In this document: positions 1 to 8,323 of the stretch, piece after piece
How the letters are laid out: every line of letters begins with the position of its first letter
How positions within the stretch are numbered: position 1 is the stretch's first letter
From: Pseudomonadota bacterium
GTDB taxonomy: Bacteria; Pseudomonadota; Gammaproteobacteria; Burkholderiales; Burkholderiaceae_C
Reading direction: 5' to 3'
Assembly: GCA_963205375.1 (NCBI GenBank)
Contig: CAUJJV010000151.1
Coordinates: 1 to 37,516, forward strand
Length of the DNA: 37,516 nucleotides
Position numbers and translations under genes: made by a program
Notes under the pieces: generated by a model
The model's database searches: none
What the model saw: only the letters and a program-made list of their open reading frames with translations
Told to the model about the DNA's origin: nothing

Positions 1-25
1 TGCAATCCGTGCCTGCAGGCGGCAC

Positions 26-1762
26 TCAGGCTTCGGCGTATCCCGGATTGGGTTTCACACCAATGAGCGTGGGCGTATTGAGCTTGCGTGGCGCAATCTT
101 GCCGCCCTTGGACTGGAGCCAGGTTTCCACCACGTCCCAAACCATCTTGTTGCCAGCGCCTTTGGCTTCTTCGGCTACCGGAGCCCAGCCAGCCACCTTG
201 TACTTTTTGCTGGCCTCGATGGCCTTGCCGTTGATACGCATGTCGTCAATGCGCTTGCCCATCCCGGCGGACGGATTGCAGCTGTACTGCAGGCCACCCA
301 CGCGCACCATGTCACCACCCTGCTGGTAGTAGGGGTCGGGGTTGAACAGGTTGTCGCACACGTCTTCCAGCACCGTCTTGATAGTTTCGCCGGTCATCTC
401 GGTCACCGTGGCGTAGGAATAGGTGGTGGCGGTCATGTCCATCAACCACTCGCGGGTGATGGCCTGGCCCGGCAGCAGCGTGGTACCCCAGCGGAAACCG
501 GGCGAGAACGCAATCTCGGCGCCCTGCACGTCCATCAAGGCGTCCACCAGCAACTGGTCGCCGGTGCCGTTGAAGTTGCCACGGCGGTACAGCGTGCCTT
601 CGGTATAGGCCAGCTTCTCGGCCAGCTTGCTCTCATACGGAGCGCGGATCTTGGTGATAAGCGCATCCATCTCTTTATCAGCGGGCAGCATGTTGGCAAA
701 CACGGGCAACAGGCGGTAGCGGAAGTCCAGCACCTTCTTGTCGCGCACATCAAAGTCCAGCACGCCCAGGAACTTGCTGTTGGAGCCGGCGTTGGTGACG
801 ATGGTCTTGCCACCCTTGTTGGCCACGATGGAGGCCACCGGCATGCCGTCGTGGGTGTGGCCACCCATGATGGCGTCAATGCCGCTGACGCGGCTGGCCA
901 TCTTCAGGTCCACGTCCATACCGTTGTGGCTGAGCACCACCACCACCTGGGCACCCTTGCCACGCGCCTCGTCCACCATCTTCTGCATGTTCTCGTCCTG
1001 GATGCCGAAGGACCAGTCGGCCACCATGTAACGCGGGTTGGCAATGGGGGTGTAGGGGAACGCCTGGCCGATGATGGCGCAAGGCACCCCATTGATTTCA
1101 CGAATGACATAGGGCTTGAACACCGGGTCACCAAAGTCCTGCGTCTTGACGTTCTGCGCCACAAAGTCGATCTTGCCGGCGAAATCCTTCTCGACGATCT
1201 CCTTGACGCGCTCCATCCCCAGCGTGAACTCCCAGTGGCCGGTCATCACATCCACGGTCAGCAGCTTGCAGGCATCGACCATGTCCTGTCCATTGGTCCA
1301 CAGCGAAGTGCCCGAGCCCTGCCAGGTGTCGCCGCCGTCGAGCAGCAGCGCGCCCGGGCGGCTGGCCTTCATGCGCTTGACCAGTGTGGCCAGATGCGCA
1401 AATCCACCGACCTTGCCGTAGCGCCTGGCGGCCTTCTCGTAGTCCAGATAGGTCAGTGCATGGGCTTCTGCCGAGCCAGGGCGTACCTTGGCCACCCGGA
1501 GCAGGTGCTCGCCGACCAGGTGCGGCAGATTGCCGCGCATGGAACCCAGACCGATGTTGATGCTGGGTTCGCGAAAGTGGATTGGCTTGAGCTGCGCGTG
1601 GCAGTCGGTCATGTGCAGGAAGGACACATTGCCAAATTTCGGAATGTCGTACAGCCCGTTGGAAGCCGTAGCGGCCTCGGCCTCGGCATAGGTGCCCAGC
1701 CCCATACCCGCCATGGTGCCAGCGCCCAGCACCTGGAAAAATTCGCGTTTGGTTAAGTTCAT
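26..1762 (-). CDS. soxB: SoxB, thiosulfohydrolase (5'-nucleotidase/metallophosphatase family)
   Basis: 578 aa ORF; metallophosphatase motifs (HMTDCHAQL, LLDGGDTWQGSG, GGHTHDGMP), twin-Arg-like N-terminus; sits in soxCDYZAXB order. Confidence 0.96.
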   Translation of the reverse strand: MNLTKREFFQVLGAGTMAGMGLGTYAEAEAATASNGLYDIPKFGNVSFLHMTDCHAQLKPIHFREPSINIGLGSMRGNLPHLVGEHLLRVAKVRPGSAEAHALTYLDYEKAARRYGKVGGFAHLATLVKRMKASRPGALLLDGGDTWQGSGTSLWTNGQDMVDACKLLTVDVMTGHWEFTLGMERVKEIVEKDFAGKIDFVAQNVKTQDFGDPVFKPYVIREINGVPCAIIGQAFPYTPIANPRYMVADWSFGIQDENMQKMVDEARGKGAQVVVVLSHNGMDVDLKMASRVSGIDAIMGGHTHDGMPVASIVANKGGKTIVTNAGSNSKFLGVLDFDVRDKKVLDFRYRLLPVFANMLPADKEMDALITKIRAPYESKLAEKLAYTEGTLYRRGNFNGTGDQLLVDALMDVQGAEIAFSPGFRWGTTLLPGQAITREWLMDMTATTYSYATVTEMTGETIKTVLEDVCDNLFNPDPYYQQGGDMVRVGGLQYSCNPSAGMGKRIDDMRINGKAIEASKKYKVAGWAPVAEEAKGAGNKMVWDVVETWLQSKGGKIAPRKLNTPTLIGVKPNPGYAEA

Positions 1763-1789
1763 AGATCAGCGACTACTCAAGTTTGAAAG

Positions 1790-1824
1790 AAAAAAAGGGC
1801 CCGGCGGACCGCCGAGCCCTTTTC
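1790..1824 (-). terminator. Intrinsic-terminator-like hairpin between soxX and soxB
   Basis: On - strand: AAAAGGGC-t-CGGCG gtc CGCCG-g-GCCC followed by 7 T; starts a few nt after soxX stop. Confidence 0.75.
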
Positions 1825-1828
1825 ACAG

Positions 1829-2479
1829 CTATTGGTTCACGGGCGACTTGGGGTCCAGCAGCAGCGCCATGACATCGGCAATCTGGGCGGCAGTCAGGAT
1901 GCCCATATGGCCCGCACGCGGCATGTTGGAACAGGCGTTGTAAGCCTTGGAGTTCCAGATCTTGCCCCAGGTGTATTCCACGATGGGTTTGGCCTGCGGA
2001 CTGGCCAGATCGGTCACGCCACGGATCTTGCCGTAGTTGGTCAGGCTCGGGCCAATGGTGCCAAAGGAGATTTCCTTCTTGTCGATCTGGTGGCAGTTGT
2101 AGCAATTACCGCCATTGACCGTCTTGGCATCGTCGGTGTACGTCAGGCCACGCCCACTCTGTGCAATCTTCTCGCCCTCTTTCCAGTCGCCCAGGTATTT
2201 GCCATTGGGCGGTGCCTTAACGGTCTGGAGGTTGATGGCTTCAATGCGTTTAGCGGTTTCCTCGTCCAGCGGCTTGCCGCTGACATCGGCAGCGCTGCAC
2301 ACGCGGTTAGTTTCATCGGTGTCCAGTACCGACGCCTTGACGATGCCCTGATCGCGGAAGGATGCTTTGACAATAGCGGTGGTCAATTTGTCCAGATCGG
2401 CCGAACCGGGAACCGAGGCGCAGCCCGCCACCAGGGCTGCTGCGAGCGTTGCGATACGAAATTTATGTTTGGTTTGCAT
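1829..2479 (-). CDS. soxX: SoxX, monoheme c-type cytochrome subunit
   Basis: MQTKHKFRIATLAAALVAGCAS signal/lipobox; CYNCH heme motif, IGPSLTNYGKIRG; adjacent soxA/soxB. Confidence 0.93.
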   Translation of the reverse strand: MQTKHKFRIATLAAALVAGCASVPGSADLDKLTTAIVKASFRDQGIVKASVLDTDETNRVCSAADVSGKPLDEETAKRIEAINLQTVKAPPNGKYLGDWKEGEKIAQSGRGLTYTDDAKTVNGGNCYNCHQIDKKEISFGTIGPSLTNYGKIRGVTDLASPQAKPIVEYTWGKIWNSKAYNACSNMPRAGHMGILTAAQIADVMALLLDPKSPVNQ

Positions 2480-2493
2480 GGTCAATCCCTCGC

Positions 2494-3300
2494 TCAACGC
2501 TTGATGGCCGGTGCGACAGACGCAGAGCCCTGGCTGTTCACGCCCAGGTACACACCCAGCGCAATGGTGGCATCGCTGCCAAAGCCCGGATACGGAAAAC
2601 GCTGCTGACGGTAGCAGTCGTTCAGACGCTGCTGCATGCCCCACATCTGCCCGTTGGACACACGGTAGGCAGGCCAGGCGGCAACGCCCACGCCATCACC
2701 CGGGTTCTTGGTCAGGTTGGGCAGGTCCTGCAGCCGGATGCGCTTGTCATTCTCGCCATGGCAAGAGGCACACGAGAAATCGTGGGGGCCACCGCGCTGG
2801 AAGAACAGGCGCTTGCCCACTTCGTAAAAGGTCTTTTCCTTCACATGGGCCTGTGGCAGGTTGAACTTCATGCCCTTGGACTCGGCTGCGATCCAGGTCG
2901 CCAATGCCGTCATGTTGTTCTGTTCGCCCTTGCCAAAGGGGGTTTTGGCAATCTCGGCGGCGTTGAGTCCCTGCAGGGTCTCCATACAGGTCAACAGGCG
3001 CGACTCCAGGTCCTGCACACGGCCGGTATCGGCAAAATACCGGGGCAACTCGACGAAGGCGCCCTTGAATACGCCCGGGCCTTTGCCCAGATCGCACTGC
3101 TCCAGCGACGCATTCTTGGGGCCACGTTTTTGCTTCCACAGCCCCTCACCCTTGGCCTCGAACAGATCGGCCGGATTGCCGTCCTGCAGCATGGCGCGGT
3201 ATTCTTCAATCGATTGCACCGCCGCACTTTTCTGGGCCCAGACTGCACTGCTGGCCACCGCCACCAGCGAAGCCACGACCAGTGTTTTTGTCATCCTCAT
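2494..3300 (-). CDS. soxA: SoxA, c-type cytochrome subunit
   Basis: CASCH heme motif followed by ...QMWGMQQRLNDCYRQQRFPYPGF; only one CxxCH; operon context. Confidence 0.95.
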   Translation of the reverse strand: MRMTKTLVVASLVAVASSAVWAQKSAAVQSIEEYRAMLQDGNPADLFEAKGEGLWKQKRGPKNASLEQCDLGKGPGVFKGAFVELPRYFADTGRVQDLESRLLTCMETLQGLNAAEIAKTPFGKGEQNNMTALATWIAAESKGMKFNLPQAHVKEKTFYEVGKRLFFQRGGPHDFSCASCHGENDKRIRLQDLPNLTKNPGDGVGVAAWPAYRVSNGQMWGMQQRLNDCYRQQRFPYPGFGSDATIALGVYLGVNSQGSASVAPAIKR

Positions 3301-3381
3301 AGCGCGCCCTCTTGTATTGATAAACCAACGAACAAAGGGGAAGCCTGCGCCTCCCCTGCAAGAAACACGATTCCTAGCGCA

Positions 3382-3693
3382 TCAGGAAACCGTGGCTTCG
3401 TCCGTGCGGGTATCGCCGCGGTTGTCCTTCCAGCTCACACCAACCTTGTCGCCCGCCTTGGCACCCTTGACCACGAACTGCAGGAAAGGGTTCTTGGACA
3501 CAGCGGGGCCCCACTCTGCGGTCAGAACGGGTTTGCCATTGTGGGTGGCGGTGACTTCCTGGATATACCAGGCGGGAACGATCTTGCCGGAGGCGTCTTT
3601 GCGCTGACCGCCCTCCATCTCATGGGCCATCAACACACGCACGGTGGCCTTGTCGCCAGCTGCCTGGGCGCGAATACGCATCGGATCTGCCAT
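3382..3693 (-). CDS. soxZ: SoxZ, sulfur carrier complex subunit
   Basis: 103 aa, MADPMRIRAQA...VRVLMAHEMEGGQRKD...; between soxY and soxA. Confidence 0.95.
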   Translation of the reverse strand: MADPMRIRAQAAGDKATVRVLMAHEMEGGQRKDASGKIVPAWYIQEVTATHNGKPVLTAEWGPAVSKNPFLQFVVKGAKAGDKVGVSWKDNRGDTRTDEATVS

Positions 3694-3747
3694 TTTGAAA
3701 CTCCTGAATCTGTATGAAAAATATTGAAGACGTGGGTGACGGGGAAC

Positions 3748-4203
3748 TTAGCCGCCGCATCCGCCCAGAGTGACCTTGACTTCCTTCTTGGCGAACAGCA
3801 CTTTGCCGTCCTTCATCAGGGCAATCGCATAGACATCGGAGGACTGCCCCATCTTGACGCGGGCCTGGAATGCAGGCTCCACGCTGTCGGTTACATTGAA
3901 CAGGGCGGTCAGTGTGGCGGGGTTCTTTTCCACCATGATCAGCATGCTCTTCACACCCGCCAAGGTAGTTGCCACGCCAACGGGAACGACAGAACCGTTC
4001 TCGGCAATGTCGGGGGCGGTGATGCTCACATCCTTGCTTTCCACCGGAGCACCTGCGCCGAGCGCTTTCAGCGCATCGGCCACGGACTTGGCATCGAACG
4101 CTGCGGTGTTGAACGCAAAAGCGAACTGGGGGAACATGCCCGTGGAGGCCAGCAGGCCAGCCACTGCGGCGGATTTCTTGAGGGCATTTCTGCGAGTTTG
4201 CAT
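3748..4203 (-). CDS. soxY: SoxY, sulfur carrier protein
   Basis: Tat-like leader MQTRRNALKKSAAVAG; C-terminal GGCGG carrier motif ending the protein. Confidence 0.96.
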   Translation of the reverse strand: MQTRRNALKKSAAVAGLLASTGMFPQFAFAFNTAAFDAKSVADALKALGAGAPVESKDVSITAPDIAENGSVVPVGVATTLAGVKSMLIMVEKNPATLTALFNVTDSVEPAFQARVKMGQSSDVYAIALMKDGKVLFAKKEVKVTLGGCGG

Positions 4204-4235
4204 AGGAAGTCTCCTGAGGGTTAATTGAGAAAAAT

Positions 4236-5306
4236 TTACTTGGCGGCGCCAGCTGCAATCCATGCAGCAATGACTCTAGCATCCGCTTCCGGCAATGCCT
4301 GTGCCGACATGGGTATGGGTCCCCACACGCCAGAACCGCCCGACTTGATCTTGGAAGCCAGGTAGTCCGCCTTGTCCGCGTGCTTCTTCGCAACTTCGTT
4401 GAAGCCCGGACCCACAATCTTCTTGTCCACACCGTGGCACGCCACACAGCTGTGCTTGGTCAGCAATGCAATGGCCGCTTTGGCATCGGCACCACCGGAA
4501 GCTGCAGCAGGTTTGGCAGACTCAACCACCTTGGCTGGCGCCTTACCTTCCGGCACCGTGGTGTCAGCTCCGCGCTGCGGACCAATCATGCGGTTTTGCT
4601 CCGCCAGATTGCCGTGCGCATTACGTGCAAAGTCCGGCAGGAAAGAGCCCACGCTGGGCTCGGTCGCGCAGTCTTTCATGCAGGCCACGTTCTTGACATC
4701 GGGCGCCTTGACACCATTGAACTCCTTGCCGGGCCACATCGCGTGCTGGGTGGTCATGCCATTGCGGTTGGGCATGCGTTTTTGCACATCGGCAATGTTC
4801 TTGTCGGACAGTGTGAAGTCATCCGGCACCACGCCACTGAGGTTCAGCAGAAAGGCCGTTACGGCATACACCTCGTCGGTCGACAGGGACTTCGGAGCGG
4901 TCCATGGCATGGCACGGTTGATGTAGTCAAAGACAGTGGACAGCGTGGCGACCTTCATGAAGGTTGTACGACCCACCGTCGAATCCTTCAGCTTGGCAAC
5001 ACGGCCCGTCTTCACATCCTCTGCAGTGGTGCCGCCCACCACAGGGCTGAACACTTCGCCAGAGTCACCAAAAACACCGTGGCAATGCGCGCATTTCGAT
5101 TCCCAGATGTCCTGTCCTTTGGCTACCGAACCGGAGCCCTTGGGCAAGCCCTTGAAATCCGGACGCACATCAATATCCCAGGCAGCCACTTCTTTCGGTG
5201 TTGCCGCGCGGCCAATGCCTGGAAATCTGGAATCGGCTTGTGCAAACGCACCGCCGGCCGCAGCCATCACTGCAGCTGCGATCACTGCATTACGAAAGCT
5301 GGACAT
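4236..5306 (-). CDS. soxD: SoxD, diheme cytochrome c subunit of sulfane dehydrogenase
   Basis: 356 aa with two CxxCH motifs (CAHCH, CVACH); overlaps end of soxC. Confidence 0.93.
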   Translation of the reverse strand: MSSFRNAVIAAAVMAAAGGAFAQADSRFPGIGRAATPKEVAAWDIDVRPDFKGLPKGSGSVAKGQDIWESKCAHCHGVFGDSGEVFSPVVGGTTAEDVKTGRVAKLKDSTVGRTTFMKVATLSTVFDYINRAMPWTAPKSLSTDEVYAVTAFLLNLSGVVPDDFTLSDKNIADVQKRMPNRNGMTTQHAMWPGKEFNGVKAPDVKNVACMKDCATEPSVGSFLPDFARNAHGNLAEQNRMIGPQRGADTTVPEGKAPAKVVESAKPAAASGGADAKAAIALLTKHSCVACHGVDKKIVGPGFNEVAKKHADKADYLASKIKSGGSGVWGPIPMSAQALPEADARVIAAWIAAGAAK

Positions 5307-6654
5307 TTTTCACCTCACCGTTTTCCTGAACGAGCCATGACTGGATGGCGTTGTTGTGGTATATCGACCGGGTTCCGCGCACTGCACGCAACTGCTTGTA
5401 GGTTGGCTGCACATAGCCCGTCTCATCAGTGGCCCGGCTCTGGATGATGGCGGGCTTGCCATCCCACACCCAGTCCACATTGAAGCGTGTCAGCGCTTTG
5501 GACATGACCGGTGACTCCAGACGCGCTGGGCGCCAGTTGCGGCCACCATCGACCGAGACGTCCACCTTCTTGACCTTGCCACGACCCGACCAGGCCAGAC
5601 CGGTGATGTTGTAGAAACCCTTGTCCAGCAACACCTGACCGCCCGAGGGAGTGGTCACCACGCTCTTGCATTCCTGGATATTGGTGTACTGGCGGTGCAG
5701 GCCACTGGGCTGCAAATCAATGTAGTGGATGGCCTCATCCTTGGTGGCATAGGGCTGGTCGCCTACTTCCACGCGGCGCAGGTATTTCACCCAGCTCACG
5801 CCCTGCACACCGGGCACCACCAGGCGCAACGGATAGCCGTTCTCGGGGCGCAGCATTTCACCGTTCTGGCCATAGGCCACGAACACTTCGCCCGACGTGA
5901 TCAGGCTCATGGGAATGGTGCGGGTCATGGACGAACCATCACCACCTTCAGCCAATACAAACTTGCCATTCTTCAGGTCTGCACCCGCCAGCTCCAGCAG
6001 GGTGATGAGCGGAACACCGGTGAACTCGCTGCAGGAGATCATGCCGTGGGTGTACTGGGCGGTCGGCACTGCCACATTGCCCCACTCCGCGCCGGAGTTG
6101 GCACCACACTCGATGAAGTGAAAGCGCGAGACAGACGGCAGGCGCATGATCTCGTCCATGGTGAATACCTTGGGCGTTTTCACCATGCCGTTGACCATGA
6201 AGCGGTGCTTGGACGGATCAATATCCCACCAGCCCTGGTGGTGGCGTTCAAAGTGCAAGCCGCTCGGCGTGACGATGCCAAACAGCGATTGCAGCGGCGA
6301 AAACGACACAGAGGCCTGGTTGGTCTGTGTCAGGCCCGGACTCTGGCGGCGCTGCACATTGGTTTCATATTTGGAGGGTTTGCCATAGCCATCGGTCACC
6401 ACACTCTGCCCCAGACCGGTGGCGTGCTCCGGCAGGTTCAGAATATTGGTGTCGCCGCCCTCCTTGGGGACGGGATTGCCCTGGGCCAGGACGGCCGGGG
6501 CCGCAACGCCGGCTGCTGCAGCGGCAAAGGCACTGCGAATGAAATCGCGGCGGCCCTTTTTGCCTTCGGCAAAGACCGTCTTGATGCCTTCCCGGCTTAA
6601 AAAATTCTCGGGCGCCCTGATGATGCGGCCCGCAGAAAGATCATCGTGCTTCAC
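5290..6654 (-). CDS. soxC: SoxC, molybdopterin-binding sulfane dehydrogenase subunit
   Basis: 454 aa sulfite-oxidase-like; RRDFIRSAFAAAAAG Tat leader; FIECGANSGAEWGN Mo-binding region. Confidence 0.95.
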   Translation of the reverse strand: MKHDDLSAGRIIRAPENFLSREGIKTVFAEGKKGRRDFIRSAFAAAAAGVAAPAVLAQGNPVPKEGGDTNILNLPEHATGLGQSVVTDGYGKPSKYETNVQRRQSPGLTQTNQASVSFSPLQSLFGIVTPSGLHFERHHQGWWDIDPSKHRFMVNGMVKTPKVFTMDEIMRLPSVSRFHFIECGANSGAEWGNVAVPTAQYTHGMISCSEFTGVPLITLLELAGADLKNGKFVLAEGGDGSSMTRTIPMSLITSGEVFVAYGQNGEMLRPENGYPLRLVVPGVQGVSWVKYLRRVEVGDQPYATKDEAIHYIDLQPSGLHRQYTNIQECKSVVTTPSGGQVLLDKGFYNITGLAWSGRGKVKKVDVSVDGGRNWRPARLESPVMSKALTRFNVDWVWDGKPAIIQSRATDETGYVQPTYKQLRAVRGTRSIYHNNAIQSWLVQENGEVKNVQLS

Positions 6655-6694
6655 GCGGTCTCCTTGGATCTAAATAACTTTATATTCGAAATAA

Positions 6695-6708
6695 CTGATA
6701 TATATCAT
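6695..6708. promoter_or_regulatory. FNR-like box upstream of soxC (CTGAT-ATAT-ATCAT)
   Basis: Contains TGAT-N4-ATCA core in the soxC/cytochrome c intergenic region, ~41 bp from soxC start. Confidence 0.4.
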
Positions 6709-6755
6709 CCGTGGCCTATCTGACTTCAGCATGACAGCCCTGCACCGAAGCGCAT

Positions 6756-7076
6756 TCACTTGAACTTGTAGTGATCCCGGTTCAGGACTGCCGCCACGGC
6801 GGTCACTTCTTCAGGGAAAAAACCCAGGTTGAGCTCGGTGTTGCACTGCTCCACCATGCCCCGCAAATAGCCAGCCGTATTGATTTTCCCGGCCGGCCGA
6901 AAGATGGACGACCCATCGCCGCCGACCTTCTGCTGGTGGCACGCCACACAACGGTTTTCAGAAATCAATTTCTCGCCAAGCCTCAGGTCTGCACCCTGGA
7001 AAATCACAGGCACCTGCGCTGACGCCGTACCGGCGACTGCAAGCAGCGCGACCAGCTGTGCTATGGAGTGTTTCAT
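6756..7076 (-). CDS. Small periplasmic monoheme cytochrome c
   Basis: Signal peptide MKHSIAQLVALLAVAGTASA and CVACH heme motif; upstream of soxC. Confidence 0.85.
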   Translation of the reverse strand: MKHSIAQLVALLAVAGTASAQVPVIFQGADLRLGEKLISENRCVACHQQKVGGDGSSIFRPAGKINTAGYLRGMVEQCNTELNLGFFPEEVTAVAAVLNRDHYKFK

Positions 7077-7120
7077 GAATGAACCTTGTCTCGTTGTCAC
7101 CCGGCGCCCACGAGCCCCGG

Positions 7121-7693
7121 TCAGAACTCTCCGCGGGAGGCGCGTTCCATCATCTCAAAAATGGTGCTGCGCACAGCCCAGGCGTTTTCTTTCAATGGGG
7201 ATGGCAGCTTGCGCCCCATCTTGACCATCATGTCCATGTTCAGGGTGTAGAGCCACAAGCCATCTTCCCTTTCCACAACGGAAATACGGCAGGGAAGATA
7301 GGCCGCCATGTGGGGGCTGAAGTCCACCATCTCGCGGGCAGTCGACGGAGTGCAGAAAGAGTACACCGTCAGCAGCTTCTGCTTCTTGCCAGTGCGGGCT
7401 TCGAGTTCCTTGGACAGCGGCAGGATGCCCACTTCCTTCATGTTGCGTTCGGTGGCCACACTGCGCAGAATCTGCTCGATATCGTCACCGGTCACACCGG
7501 GTTTGACCTTGCGCTCCCATGTAGTGGCTACTGCAATATCACCGTCCGCCTCCACCCAGCGATCCCACATGCGACTGGCCTCCGCCCCCGCACCGTCTTC
7601 CAGCTTGCCAAGCGTGCTGACCGTGCCGCAGCCAGTCAGCACTAGCGCGACTGACAGGACTGTCAAACGGTTGACCAGGGTGGAAATTCTCAT
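7121..7693 (-). CDS. DUF302-domain lipoprotein
   Basis: Lipobox VLTGCG; DUF302-like region (KEVGILPLSKELEARTGKK..., AAYLPCRISVVERED). Confidence 0.75.
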   Translation of the reverse strand: MRISTLVNRLTVLSVALVLTGCGTVSTLGKLEDGAGAEASRMWDRWVEADGDIAVATTWERKVKPGVTGDDIEQILRSVATERNMKEVGILPLSKELEARTGKKQKLLTVYSFCTPSTAREMVDFSPHMAAYLPCRISVVEREDGLWLYTLNMDMMVKMGRKLPSPLKENAWAVRSTIFEMMERASRGEF

Positions 7694-7755
7694 GGGCACT
7701 CCAGTAGGGAAAGGGTCGTTGGAACTCCAGAAACCTGCCTGCAACGGACCAATCT

Positions 7756-7769
7756 CTGATGTGTATCAA
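7756..7769. promoter_or_regulatory. FNR-like box (CTGAT-GTGT-ATCAA)
   Basis: One mismatch from TTGAT-N4-ATCAA; intergenic between DUF302/sox genes and csoR-like gene. Confidence 0.5.
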
Positions 7770-7781
7770 TCATTCCAAAAA

Positions 7782-7832
7782 TATACCCCCCAGGGAATAG
7801 GTAAGAACCCTATACCGCCCGGGGTACGGTAT
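7782..7832. promoter_or_regulatory. Two C/G-tract inverted repeats, candidate CsoR-family operator region
   Basis: TATACCCCCCAGGGAATA (7782-7799) and ATACCG-N9-CGGTAT (7812-7832, perfect 6-bp arms) upstream of the CsoR-family gene. Confidence 0.45.
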
Positions 7833-7906
7833 GCGAGCACCATTGGAAACTCCACCTACATCTGGCACACTCCTCCATCAGTTCCTTACGTATTGCTTAA
7901 ACCACC

Positions 7907-8233
7907 ATGATCAAGAAAATTGCACCCGCCCCCTCATCTGATACGCCAACTCCCGATCTGGCCGGCGGCTACCGCGTCGACCACGAGAAAGACATGGTCA
8001 ACCGCTTGCGCCGGATCGAAGGCCAGGTACGTGGCCTGGTGGACATGATCCAGAGCGGGCGCAGCTGCGAGGACATCGCGACGCAAATGTCGGCGACACG
8101 CAAAGCCATGGACAAGGCGTTCTACCGCATGATGACCTGCACCCTGATTGAAGCGGTGCATGACTCCAAGACCGATGAAGAGGCTATTGCAGAAGTGGAA
8201 CGCTCGGCCCGACTGCTGGAAAAATTTGCCTGA
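7907..8233 (+). CDS. CsoR/FrmR/CstR-family transcriptional regulator
   Basis: NRLRRIEGQVRGLVDMIQSGRSCEDIATQMSATRKAM... characteristic family signature. Confidence 0.92.
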   Translation: MIKKIAPAPSSDTPTPDLAGGYRVDHEKDMVNRLRRIEGQVRGLVDMIQSGRSCEDIATQMSATRKAMDKAFYRMMTCTLIEAVHDSKTDEEAIAEVERSARLLEKFA

Positions 8234-8270
8234 ACCTGTCGGGCTGCCACTACAAGCGAATCAAAACAAG

Positions 8271-8304
8271 CTCTAGCCCCTGTCGCTTATAAGTAGTTTG
8301 CTAT
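8271..8304 (-). repeat. Intergenic repeat copy (ATAGC-N19-GGGGCTAGAG)
   Basis: Shares ATAGC and GGGGCTAGAG at identical 19-nt spacing with 17494-17527. Confidence 0.6.
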
Positions 8305-8320
8305 ACTAAATGTAGCAAAC
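8296..8320. repeat. Inverted repeat between convergent genes (GTTTGCTA-N9-TAGCAAAC)
   Basis: Perfect 8-bp arms immediately downstream of both convergent genes. Confidence 0.6.
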
Positions 8321-8323
8321 CAA

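Noticed and set aside
851-1756. 301-aa plus-strand ORF opposite soxB
   Set aside because: Antisense shadow ORF in GC-rich coding DNA; soxB is unambiguous on the other strand and the translation shows no family signature.
4380-5447. 355-aa plus-strand ORF opposite soxD/soxC
   Set aside because: Shadow ORF; low-complexity His/Arg-rich translation with no motifs.
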